Source: Mucilaginibacter sp. (GTDB lineage Bacteria > Bacteroidota > Bacteroidia > Sphingobacteriales > Sphingobacteriaceae). Taken from it: DNA of 7,026 nucleotides. Numbering within the stretch: position 1 is the first letter of the stretch; each line of letters begins with the position of its first letter. Location of the stretch: NCBI GenBank assembly GCA_025934475.1, contig JAICXZ010000161.1, positions 1-7,026 of the forward strand, in the 5' to 3' direction. The notes under the pieces are model-generated. The model was not told where the DNA came from and did no database searches. It was given only the letters and a program-made list of their open reading frames with translations. Of the stretch, positions 1 to 5,507 are shown piece by piece. The position numbers and the translations under genes were made by a program.

Positions 1-849
1 ATAGCTGGAAGTGTGCATCCAGCCGCAATGCTGATTGAAACCCTGGTATATAAAAAACTGCCCCCAGGTAACCGCGCCGTAGGCATTGAGACCTTCACCG
101 CTCGATATCTGCACCTCATCCCTGAAATAAAATGGCACATGGGGATTAATGTAAAGCATAGCATGCCCCGAAGCAGTTTTTGATGGCGCGAGTGCAAAGC
201 CGTTAGATCCGGTTTCCCGTTCGGTGATAATATTGTCTATGGAGTGATGGTCACTAACGGCTCCAAGCCCGTCCGGTCCTTTACTATAAAAATGTTCCGT
301 TTCGCCAGAGACTATTCCACCCGTTGACGTTGCAGCGACGCTGCCGTCGGTAAACATCAGCGCGTACCAGGGCTGGAAATGATGAAATATCTGCGGCTTT
401 ACTTCGGGGTGTTTATATAAATAATAGTTGACTCCATCTGCAAACGCATTCATCAGCTTTTTGAACCATAGGGGGCTGGCTTTATAATCTTTGATCGCAT
501 CGGTGGTATCAGCTATTAGCTGCAGTTGAATATCCGATTCCAATTTTCGGTCCCCATCAACTTCCGACTGCTTGCCCAATTGGTAAAGGTAATTTTGTTC
601 GATCCCTTTAAAGTTGTCCTCGCACTCCGCGTACATCAGGCCAAAAACAGCGTCTGCATCGGTCTTTCCATAGATATGTGGCACGCCCCAATTGTCGCGA
701 ATAATAGTTACAGCATTAGCCTCTGTTTGAAAGCGTTGAATCTCCTGTGATGTAAATTTCTGGCCAAAGCAAATTGCGGGAACCATAAACAATGCGCAAA
801 GCAGGGCATGTTTGATTGTAACAAAAAAATTACAGTAACACTTAAACAT
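1..849 (-). CDS. Penicillin acylase family protein (Ntn hydrolase, AHL-acylase-like), 3' end outside window
   Basis: My own translation of the minus strand from ATG at 849 stays open for 283 codons to the window edge. Residues 1-30 form a signal peptide (Lys-containing n-region, core ALLCALFMVPAICFG, likely cut before Gln30), so the protein is probably periplasmic. The alpha-chain region opens with VTIIRDNWGVPHIYGKTDAD and GLMYAECEDNF, hallmarks of the family. The autoproteolysis site and nucleophile are seen as ETG|SNGF, with Ser215 as residue 1 of the future beta chain. A histidine lies at beta position 23 (YINPH), as in PvdQ-type acylases, followed by GWMHTSSY. The family hydrolyses amide bonds of beta-lactams, acyl-homoserine lactones or cyclic peptides; the substrate cannot be told here. 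The rest of the beta chain, including the oxyanion-hole Asn, lies beyond the left edge. No Shine-Dalgarno precedes the start. Confidence 0.9.
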   Translation of the reverse strand, partial: MFKCYCNFFVTIKHALLCALFMVPAICFGQKFTSQEIQRFQTEANAVTIIRDNWGVPHIYGKTDADAVFGLMYAECEDNFKGIEQNYLYQLGKQSEVDGDRKLESDIQLQLIADTTDAIKDYKASPLWFKKLMNAFADGVNYYLYKHPEVKPQIFHHFQPWYALMFTDGSVAATSTGGIVSGETEHFYSKGPDGLGAVSDHHSIDNIITERETGSNGFALAPSKTASGHAMLYINPHVPFYFRDEVQISSGEGLNAYGAVTWGQFFIYQGFNQHCGWMHTSSY

Positions 850-869
850 ATAAAGGAGTCTTAAAAGTG

Positions 870-897
870 TTGAAATGACAAAAATAACCTATATTTG
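870..897 (+). promoter_or_regulatory. Putative plus-strand promoter pointing into the gene-free gap
   Basis: TTG at 870-872, a 17-base spacer and TATATTTG at 890-897 match the TTG-N17-23-TAnnTTTG pattern of Flavobacterium-type promoters. Transcription would start near 901-904. No protein gene lies downstream on this strand, but a strong plus-strand terminator does (1154-1189). The element surrounds the minus-strand -7 box of the acylase (879-886), so the two promoters could not be occupied together. Confidence 0.4.
879..886 (-). promoter_or_regulatory. Putative Bacteroidota -7 box for the acylase gene
   Basis: On the minus strand this reads TATTTTTG, a full match to TAnnTTTG. It ends 29 bases before the acylase ATG at 849, which would give a leader of roughly 20-25 bases. 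I see no TTG/TTTG -33 element at the usual 17-23 base spacing, so the call rests on the -7 box and its position. Confidence 0.4.
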
Positions 898-901
898 TCT
901 C

Positions 902-1190
902 GTTGACATTTATAACGATTGCATTGCAAAACGGAAATCTTCCGCTTAAATACAATTTTTAAAACAAACTTCTGTTCATATTACTGGTTTTGTATGTAAC
1001 AAAAGTAAAACAAGGGTTCAATCTATTGATTTACAACCAAATAAAACCTATTTCGTACTAGTAATTGATCTATCGATCATAAAGAGCTTGGATTAATATC
1101 AAACATGTTATCTGAGATTTAGTTGATTCAATGTCATTGAGAGTGATATTGAGATGCGTTCCGGGGTGAGATACGGAACGCATTTTTTAT
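902..1190 (+). ncRNA. Candidate small RNA (promoter to terminator, no convincing ORF)
   Basis: The unit is bounded by the promoter-like site at 870-897 and the intrinsic terminator at 1154-1189, giving a transcript of about 285 bases. The longest plus-strand reading frames I see are tiny (for example ATG at 1131, 12 codons, stopping inside the terminator hairpin) and look random. Local self-complementarity is modest: TTGC-ATT-GCAA (919-929), CGGAA-ATC-TTCCG (932-944), TGATC-TATC-GATCA (1066-1079) and TCAATG-T-CATTGA (1128-1140). It does not match any RNA family I can recognise (not tRNA, tmRNA, SRP, RNase P or 6S as far as I can judge). Alternatively the terminator is the remnant of a lost gene. 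Exact ends are inferred. Confidence 0.3.
1154..1189 (+). terminator. Strong rho-independent terminator, plus strand
   Basis: A perfect 10-bp stem, ATGCGTTCCG (1154-1163) with CGGAACGCAT (1174-1183), encloses a 10-base loop and runs straight into TTTTTTATTTT. The opposite strand has no T-run after the hairpin, so it works on the plus strand and is not the terminator of the minus-strand yciI-like gene. No protein gene ends upstream of it on the plus strand. Confidence 0.75.
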
Positions 1191-1194
1191 TTTG

Positions 1195-1325
1195 AGTCCG
1201 AAAGTCCGCATAAGTCCGAAAGATGGAGCTCTCAAAAAAAATGCTTCTGCAACTGCTACCTTCTCAATCCGAAAGTTCGAACGACAAAAAAACGCTCCGA
1301 CTGGTACTGCTACTGCCACTGCTAC
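1195..1325. repeat. Degenerate repeat patch: AGTCCGAAAG units, A-tracts and TGCTAC hexamers
   Basis: AGTCCGAAAG occurs at 1195-1204 and 1213-1222, with AATCCGAAAG at 1266-1275. The stretches 1213-1259 and 1266-1313 are diverged direct copies of 47-48 bases with the same order of parts: (A)TCCGAAAG, a run of 7-8 A, a GC-rich bit, ACTGCTAC. The second copy passes into five degenerate hexamers, TCCGAC TGGTAC TGCTAC TGCCAC TGCTAC (1296-1325), the last of which contains the stop codon of the YciI gene. Short ORFs over this patch (minus 1134-1319, plus 1192-1374) are low-complexity readings of the repeat. I recall similar TCCGAAAG and ACTGC-type runs from intergenic DNA of Sphingobacteriaceae, but cannot verify that here. 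Confidence 0.6.
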
Positions 1326-1615
1326 TTACTACCAGGAGTCACCGCCCGCATCGGGTAATGCTCATAATGGTTAATAGTTGCCGCAGGATCGCCATTCAAG
1401 AAGGTGATCAGTTCTTCCTCTGTGTCGGCTTCTACAACGCCCATGCCGTAAGTGCCTGCCGGGTCCATAACAGGGCCGAAGACTACAACTTTGCCTTTGT
1501 TCATCAGTTCGGTCCAGTAAGTAATGTGCTGCATCATGATGGCGCGTTCGTGGGGTGTCATATCCTGCGAAAATGTTGGACGCCGGGGAATCAGTTTGAG
1601 AAAGAAATGAGGCAT
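1322..1615 (-). CDS. YciI family protein (YCII-related domain)
   Basis: This 97-residue protein is a single YCII domain, a ferredoxin-like alpha+beta fold that usually forms dimers in the cytoplasm. Visible family features are the strand FFLKLIPRRPTF (4-15), the helix with His30 (MMQHITYW), GKVVVFGPVMDPAGTYG (41-57) with Asp51, the strand MGVVEADTEEEL, and NGDPA with Asp76. A His-Asp pair is catalytic in the characterised family member TftG, a dehydrochlorinase, but for most YciI proteins the reaction is unknown, and I make no substrate claim. The start fits because residues 3-15 belong to the first strand. The gene follows the sensor kinase by 43 bases on the same strand, so co-transcription is likely, with a possible promoter of its own (1632-1664). 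Its stop codon lies in a degenerate hexamer array. Confidence 0.88.
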   Translation of the reverse strand: MPHFFLKLIPRRPTFSQDMTPHERAIMMQHITYWTELMNKGKVVVFGPVMDPAGTYGMGVVEADTEEELITFLNGDPAATINHYEHYPMRAVTPGSK

Positions 1616-1631
1616 ATGAATGGGTTTTACC

Positions 1632-1664
1632 CAAATATAAAACTTTGCCGATTTACTGCTACAA
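1632..1664 (-). promoter_or_regulatory. Putative promoter of the YciI-family gene
   Basis: On the minus strand TTG (1664-1662) is followed after 22 bases by TATATTTG (1639-1632), matching TTG-N17-23-TAnnTTTG. The -33 TTG is the last sense codon (Leu493) of the upstream kinase gene, so the promoter overlaps that gene's end. The -7 box ends 16 bases before the ATG at 1615, implying a leader of about 10-13 bases. It would let the small gene be expressed apart from the kinase. Confidence 0.45.
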
Positions 1665-3140
1665 CTGTTCCACCTGGTAATCGGTCACCAGCGGCAATGA
1701 GAACCAAAAAGTAGATCCTTTGCCCTCGTCGCTTTCCATACCAACCCGACCGTTATGCCGGTTAATGATCTCGGCCGATATGTACAGGCCAAGACCGAGC
1801 CCTGAGTAATTTTGTGAGGATTCGTGCACCCGGAAGAAGCGGTCAAATATTTGACTTTGCTTATCCTCCGGAATCCCTATTCCAAAATCAGTGACCGAAA
1901 AACGAAGATCGGGGCCGATCTTTTCAATGTTTATAACTACCTTTTCGGCATCGGGTGAGTATTTGATCGCGTTGTTGATGAGGTTTACCATTACCTGTTC
2001 TATCCTTGTCCTGTCGGCATAAATAAGCGCGGGGTAATTCTTTTCGACCACGATTTGATGCTTCGGTGTGTAAGCCATAATTTCATTGATACATTCCTGT
2101 ACCGAGTCGTAAAACACATATTCGGTACAATTAAGCGGCATTTTACCCGATTGTATCCTGGTAACATCCAGCAGATCATCAATTATTTCGGTCAGCTTTT
2201 TAACCTGTTTGCTGGCCATGGCTATGAAAGGGCGTATTTGTGAAGGATCAAAATTAGTCCCCGAAAGGCGTTCCAATATTTGCAGCGATGCCTTCATGCT
2301 CGTTATCGGGGTCTTCAGCTCATGACTGGCGATGCCCAGAAACTCATCCCGCTTTTGCAATAGCATCCTGGTAGCTTTCTGGGAACGCTCCTGCTCGTCT
2401 ATATCTATCATGCTTCCGATGTACCCTCCAAATTCAGGCTTAAACAGCGGATTTGCATAAACAAGCACCCAATGATATTGCCCCGATGCAAGTTTGAATC
2501 GGAACTTGGTTTGCATTGGAATACGCGCTTGAAACTCAGCTCCCAGTTTTTCGACCACGCCTTGCACGTCATCGGGATAAACGGCCGCTAATATTTGATC
2601 TTTCAGTTGCGGTCCCATATCCAGCCCGGTCCTGGCCTTCCAGGTGTCGTTCACATAAATTATGGCACCGTTTTCATCGGCCTGCCAGATAATAAGCGAA
2701 TTGTTATTTGTGAGTGCCTTAAAATGCTCCTCACTTGCCTTCAGCGCTTCCAAAGCCTGTTTTTGTTTGTGAATATTGGTGCTGGTGCCAATCCACATTA
2801 TCGGCTTTCCGGTTTCATCCTTATGGACATAGGCGCAGGTGAGATGCCAGATGTATTCGCCCCCAAGATTCATCAAGCGATGCTCCAACTCCAGGTCGGT
2901 GCCTTGTTCTATTGCGCGTGACCACTCGTGCTCGGCCATTTCCAGGTCGTCGGGATGGATAATGCTCCAAACTTTGGCCCGTAGTTCTTCAAGCGTTTTT
3001 GTGCCGGTATAATCATACCAGCCTTTGTTGTAATAATTTGCATGCCCGTCAGGTCCCGATATCCACATTTTATGCGGAATCGCGTCGGCGAGAAAACGAA
3101 ATCTCTCCTCACTGTCGATTATGGCAGAATCGGGTTTCAT
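1659..3140 (-). CDS. PAS-PAS sensor histidine kinase, soluble
   Basis: This 493-residue protein autophosphorylates on histidine and would pass the phosphate to a response regulator. Two PAS sensor domains come first: about 11-125 (FRFLADAIPHKMWISGPDG through WHLTCAYVHKDETGKPIMWIGTSTNI, with a PAC-type end) and about 135-250 (FKALTNNNSLIIWQADENG to GGYIGSMIDID). The HisKA helix holds ASHELKTP with phospho-acceptor His273. The HATPase_c domain has the N box NLINNAIKY (Asn390), G1 box DFGIGIP (Asp418) and G2 box GLGLGL (447-452), followed by GKGSTFWFSLPL. All catalytic boxes are intact. There is no signal peptide, membrane helix or receiver domain, so it senses an intracellular signal, redox state or bound ligand through PAS. 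No response regulator lies in the window, so it may be an orphan kinase. It is divergent from the peptidase gene and precedes the YciI gene by 43 bases. Confidence 0.94.
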   Translation of the reverse strand: MKPDSAIIDSEERFRFLADAIPHKMWISGPDGHANYYNKGWYDYTGTKTLEELRAKVWSIIHPDDLEMAEHEWSRAIEQGTDLELEHRLMNLGGEYIWHLTCAYVHKDETGKPIMWIGTSTNIHKQKQALEALKASEEHFKALTNNNSLIIWQADENGAIIYVNDTWKARTGLDMGPQLKDQILAAVYPDDVQGVVEKLGAEFQARIPMQTKFRFKLASGQYHWVLVYANPLFKPEFGGYIGSMIDIDEQERSQKATRMLLQKRDEFLGIASHELKTPITSMKASLQILERLSGTNFDPSQIRPFIAMASKQVKKLTEIIDDLLDVTRIQSGKMPLNCTEYVFYDSVQECINEIMAYTPKHQIVVEKNYPALIYADRTRIEQVMVNLINNAIKYSPDAEKVVINIEKIGPDLRFSVTDFGIGIPEDKQSQIFDRFFRVHESSQNYSGLGLGLYISAEIINRHNGRVGMESDEGKGSTFWFSLPLVTDYQVEQL

Positions 3141-3189
3141 TACTTCTTAAAAATGTAGATGGATTGAAGAATTGTTATACGGCTCGGTA

Positions 3190-3221
3190 AATACGTATTA
3201 GTGGCTGGGTCTTTTGCCACT
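3190..3221. promoter_or_regulatory. Palindrome plus inverted repeat upstream of the kinase gene
   Basis: AATACGTATT (3190-3199) is a perfect 10-bp palindrome. It abuts an inverted repeat, AGTGGC (3200-3205) with GCCACT (3216-3221), separated by 10 bases. Both lie 50-80 bases upstream of the kinase ATG in the 203-base divergent gap. Neither arm is followed by a T-run, so it is not a terminator. An operator for a dimeric regulator is possible; none is identified here. A weak kinase -7 candidate, TACATTTT on the minus strand (3157-3150), lies 9 bases before the ATG. Confidence 0.3.
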
Positions 3222-3288
3222 CTAATTTAATTAAAATTCTGATTATTAGCAATATAAAGTAATAAAAATATTCTAAAAATCGTCTCGC

Positions 3289-3326
3289 CAACTTATTCAA
3301 CTTAATCCAACCCAATCAACCCTAAC
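3289..3326 (+). repeat. Four degenerate tandem units of about 9.5 bases
   Basis: Four consecutive units read CAACTTATT (3289-3297), CAACTTAATC (3298-3307), CAACCCAAT (3308-3316) and CAACCCTAAC (3317-3326). Each begins with CAAC and has a C/T-A/T tail. The array ends 4 bases before the -7 box of the peptidase gene and fills the place where a -33 element would be expected. It could be a binding array or a member of the low-complexity repeats also found elsewhere in the window. Confidence 0.5.
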
Positions 3327-3330
3327 CATT

Positions 3331-3338
3331 TATATTTG
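3331..3338 (+). promoter_or_regulatory. Bacteroidota -7 box of the peptidase gene, near-leaderless
   Basis: TATATTTG is a full match to TAnnTTTG and ends only 5 bases before the ATG at 3344. Transcription starts a few bases past this box, so the mRNA would have essentially no 5' leader. There is no TTG/TTTG element 17-23 bases upstream and no Shine-Dalgarno. An alternative is a promoter further upstream with this match arising by chance. Confidence 0.45.
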
Positions 3339-3343
3339 CCTGC

Positions 3344-4750
3344 ATGGAACTTCACCTTTTTGACCAGCAGGTTTATACTTCACGCAGGCAGCAGCTTAAG
3401 CAAAATTTCGGTTCAGACGGGCTCATTTTACTAATGGGTAACGAGGACAGCAGCATGAATTACAAGGACAATACGTACCTGTTCAGGCAGGACAGTACTT
3501 TTCTTTATTATTTCGGACTAGATGTACCAGCGCTTGCGGCAATTATAGACACAGAAACCGGCGAAGAGGTAATTTTCGGCAATGAGCTTACCATTGATGA
3601 TATTGTATGGACCGGCACTTTGCCTACAGTAAGTGAAATGGCATCAATGGTTGGCGTGGACCGTACCAGACCTTATGCCGATATTGCGCACTACGTGCAC
3701 AAAGCATTGACTTACGGTCGCAAAGTCCACATCCTTCCACCCTATCGTCCTGAAAATAAGATCAAGCTGGCAACATGGTTTAATGTAAGCCTGGACGATC
3801 TGGCTGATCATGTTTCGCTCAAGCTGATCAAGTCTGTGATCGGGCAACGCGTTATCAAATCGCCATTGGAGATTGCCGAGATGGAAAAGGCGGTCAACAT
3901 CAGCATAGACATGGAGTTGGCTGTGATTAAAGCGACTCGACCAGGTATTAAAGAATTTGAATTGGTTGCCAAAGCTCATGAGGTTGCCATTGCAAATAAT
4001 GCCCGTCTGGGGTACCCTGCAATCATCACCACCCACGGGCAAACGCTGCATACGCATTTTTACGGCAACACATTGCAGGAAGGCCGCATGGTGCTGAGCG
4101 ATATCGGCGCTGAAAACGATATGCATTACGGCGGCGACCTGACACGGACGTTCCCGGTTGGCTCAAAATTTTCCGCACGGCAGGCTGAGCTCTACGAAGT
4201 AGTTTTAACTTCAATGGATCACGCTATTAGCCTGTTGAAACCCGGTATCCAGTATAAGGACATTCACCTTGCAGCCTGCACAAAACTTGCCGAAGGATTA
4301 AAAGCAGCCGGACTGATGAAAGGCGACCCTGCCGAGGCTGTCGAAGCAGGAGCACATACTATGTTCTTTCAATGCGGGCTGGGCCATATGCTAGGCATGG
4401 ATACCCATGATATGGAGGACCTGGGCGAACCCTATGTGGGCTATACCGATACACTCAAAAAAGAAACATCGATCTTCGGCCTCAAATCACTGAGATTGGG
4501 CCGTGAACTGGAATCCGGTTTTGTGCTCACCGTTGAACCGGGTATTTACATCATTCCCGAACTGATCGACCGCTGGCAGGCCGAGAAAAAATTCACCGAT
4601 TTTATCAATTACGAGAAGCTGAATACCTACCGCGATTTTGGCGGAATCCGTATCGAGGATAACTTCCTGATTACCGATGATGGCTACAACTTGCTCGGCA
4701 AATATTTACCGAAATCGTTGAAAGAGATCGAGGCGCTGAAGGGGGCATAG
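3344..4750 (+). CDS. Prolidase-like Xaa-Pro peptidase (aminopeptidase P family, M24B)
   Basis: This 468-residue cytoplasmic metallopeptidase would cleave Xaa-Pro bonds in peptide breakdown. An AMP_N-type domain spans about 5-140, including NTYLFRQDSTFLYYFGLD. The pita-bread catalytic domain spans about 175-450. The five metal ligands are visible: Asp253 (SDIGAE), Asp265 (GGDLTRTFP), His348 (GLGHMLGMDTHD), Glu398 (TVEPG) and Glu438 (RIEDN). The spacing between the last two ligands (40 residues) and the segment GLKSLRLGREL before Glu398 resemble human prolidase (ligands Glu412 and Glu452, substrate-binding Arg398, here Arg384) more than E. coli PepP, where that spacing is 23. His236 aligns with prolidase His255. 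Dipeptidase activity is therefore possible, although such proteins are often annotated simply as aminopeptidase P. Length is close to human prolidase (493). The ATG at 3344 lies just after a -7 box, and the next gene follows by 48 bases. Confidence 0.93.
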   Translation: MELHLFDQQVYTSRRQQLKQNFGSDGLILLMGNEDSSMNYKDNTYLFRQDSTFLYYFGLDVPALAAIIDTETGEEVIFGNELTIDDIVWTGTLPTVSEMASMVGVDRTRPYADIAHYVHKALTYGRKVHILPPYRPENKIKLATWFNVSLDDLADHVSLKLIKSVIGQRVIKSPLEIAEMEKAVNISIDMELAVIKATRPGIKEFELVAKAHEVAIANNARLGYPAIITTHGQTLHTHFYGNTLQEGRMVLSDIGAENDMHYGGDLTRTFPVGSKFSARQAELYEVVLTSMDHAISLLKPGIQYKDIHLAACTKLAEGLKAAGLMKGDPAEAVEAGAHTMFFQCGLGHMLGMDTHDMEDLGEPYVGYTDTLKKETSIFGLKSLRLGRELESGFVLTVEPGIYIIPELIDRWQAEKKFTDFINYEKLNTYRDFGGIRIEDNFLITDDGYNLLGKYLPKSLKEIEALKGA

Positions 4751-4786
4751 GTCATCGCCCCTATAGCAACTGTAAACAACAATTCG

Positions 4787-4794
4787 TATCTTTA
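4787..4794 (+). promoter_or_regulatory. Putative -7 box of the toxin-antitoxin pair, near-leaderless
   Basis: TATCTTTA matches TAnnTTTG at all but the last base and ends 4 bases before the antitoxin ATG at 4799, the same geometry as at the peptidase gene. No -33 element or Shine-Dalgarno is seen. The pair could instead be read through from the peptidase gene 48 bases upstream; no clear terminator separates them (only a weak ATAGG-N8-CCTAT inverted repeat at 4747-4764 without a T-run). Confidence 0.3.
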
Positions 4795-4798
4795 CTAT

Positions 4799-5026
4799 AT
4801 GACAACGATCACGCTTCAAGTGCCGGACAGTTTAGGCGAGTATCAAAGTGAAACGGTGCGGTTTATCGCCGCTAAACTATATGAGTCGGGAAAACTTTCG
4901 CTGGGACAAGCTGCAGAAATGGCCGGTCTTTCCAAAAGAACCTTTGCCGAACTGTTAAGCGATTATGGAGTTTCATTGCTCAATTATCCAGCCTCCGAAA
5001 TGTTAAGCGATGCCGGCAGAATATGA
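4799..5026 (+). CDS. UPF0175 family antitoxin
   Basis: This 75-residue protein fits the UPF0175 family, whose members pair with DUF3368/PIN-type toxins. The N-terminal strand ITLQVPDSL (4-12) could form a ribbon-type contact. Residues 20-58 hold the family signature, VRFIAAKLYESGKLSLGQAA then EMAGLSKRTFAELLSDYGVSL, which reads as a helix-turn-helix-like DNA-binding unit. The C-terminal tail (60-75, LNYPASEMLSDAGRI) probably contacts the toxin. The last 17 bases overlap the toxin gene, typical of a translationally coupled toxin-antitoxin operon. Autoregulation is expected from the family, but no clear operator is seen in the 48-base gap upstream. The start codon follows a -7-like box by 4 bases; no other in-frame ATG comes before the conserved core. 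Confidence 0.85.
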   Translation: MTTITLQVPDSLGEYQSETVRFIAAKLYESGKLSLGQAAEMAGLSKRTFAELLSDYGVSLLNYPASEMLSDAGRI

Positions 5027-5471
5027 AATCGTAGTTGCTGATACGAGTTGTTTTATCCTGCTCGATAAAATCGGCGAAATAGATTTGTTAAAATTCTTAT
5101 TCGGAGAAGTTGTCACTACTGATGTTATCGCAAGGGAATTTGGTGCGCCACTACCTCGTTGGGTAATTATCCGATCAGTTAAAAACACCTACGTACCCTC
5201 CACTCTTGATCTTGACCCTGGTGAAGCGAGTGCTATTACCCTCGCATTGGAATCAGGACCATCATTGCTCATTATTGATGATGGGAAGGGCAGAAAAGCA
5301 GCCCAAAGACTCGGCTTAAATATCACCGGAAGCCTGGGCATATTTTCAAAAGCAAAGAGCGCAGGCATCGTCCCTTCTATAAAACCCATCATTGAAAAAG
5401 TGCAGCAAACGAATTTCCGGTATACACAGGCCGTTATGCAGGAAATCTTATCACTAGCCGGAGAACTTTAA
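5010..5471 (+). CDS. DUF3368 PIN-like toxin (putative ribonuclease)
   Basis: This 153-residue protein has the DUF3368 layout, a PIN-like nuclease fold and the usual partner of UPF0175. The first acidic residue is Asp11 in VVADTSCFILLDKI. Further candidate metal-binding acidic residues are Glu43 (VIAREFG), Glu72 (LDPGEASAI) and Asp90/Asp91 (LIIDDGKGRKAA). The block NITGSLGIFSKAKSAG and the Tyr/Phe-containing C-terminal helix (FRYTQAVMQEIL) are also typical. PIN-type toxins cleave RNA, often tRNA or rRNA; the target here is unknown. All acidic positions are intact, so it looks functional. ATG at 5010 overlaps the antitoxin by 17 bases in another frame and is preceded only by a weak purine stretch, consistent with coupling. 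It converges on the esterase gene with a 67-base gap. Confidence 0.87.
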   Translation: MPAEYEIVVADTSCFILLDKIGEIDLLKFLFGEVVTTDVIAREFGAPLPRWVIIRSVKNTYVPSTLDLDPGEASAITLALESGPSLLIIDDGKGRKAAQRLGLNITGSLGIFSKAKSAGIVPSIKPIIEKVQQTNFRYTQAVMQEILSLAGEL

Positions 5472-5507
5472 ACCAACTGGAAAAGCTAATCGCTACCACA
5501 CGGTTAT

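Noticed and set aside
526..750. 74-codon plus-strand ORF
   Set aside because: Antisense to the acylase, whose minus-strand frame carries conserved family motifs across this stretch.
1134..1319. 61-codon minus-strand ORF with repeated VAV..AFF segments
   Set aside because: The internal similarity comes from the DNA duplication at 1213-1313, and the frame runs through the terminator hairpin. It has no domain and is taken as a repeat artefact.
1195..1325. CRISPR array
   Set aside because: The repeats are diverged, too few, and separated by short related sequence rather than unique spacers; no cas genes are present.
1284..1330. Terminator of the YciI gene on the minus strand
   Set aside because: T-runs exist on the minus strand (opposite 1286-1292 and 1234-1241), but no stable stem precedes either.
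1223..1714. 163-codon plus-strand ORF
   Set aside because: It crosses the repeat patch and lies antisense to the YciI gene and the kinase 3' end, both of which have clear family motifs. It shows no recognisable domain.
3644..4126. 160-codon minus-strand ORF
   Set aside because: Entirely antisense to the well-supported M24B peptidase and rich in His, Cys and Gln, as expected for a shadow frame.
4741..4766. Intrinsic terminator after the peptidase gene
   Set aside because: The possible stems (GGGG/CCCC or ATAGG/CCTAT) are short, mutually exclusive and lack a T-run.
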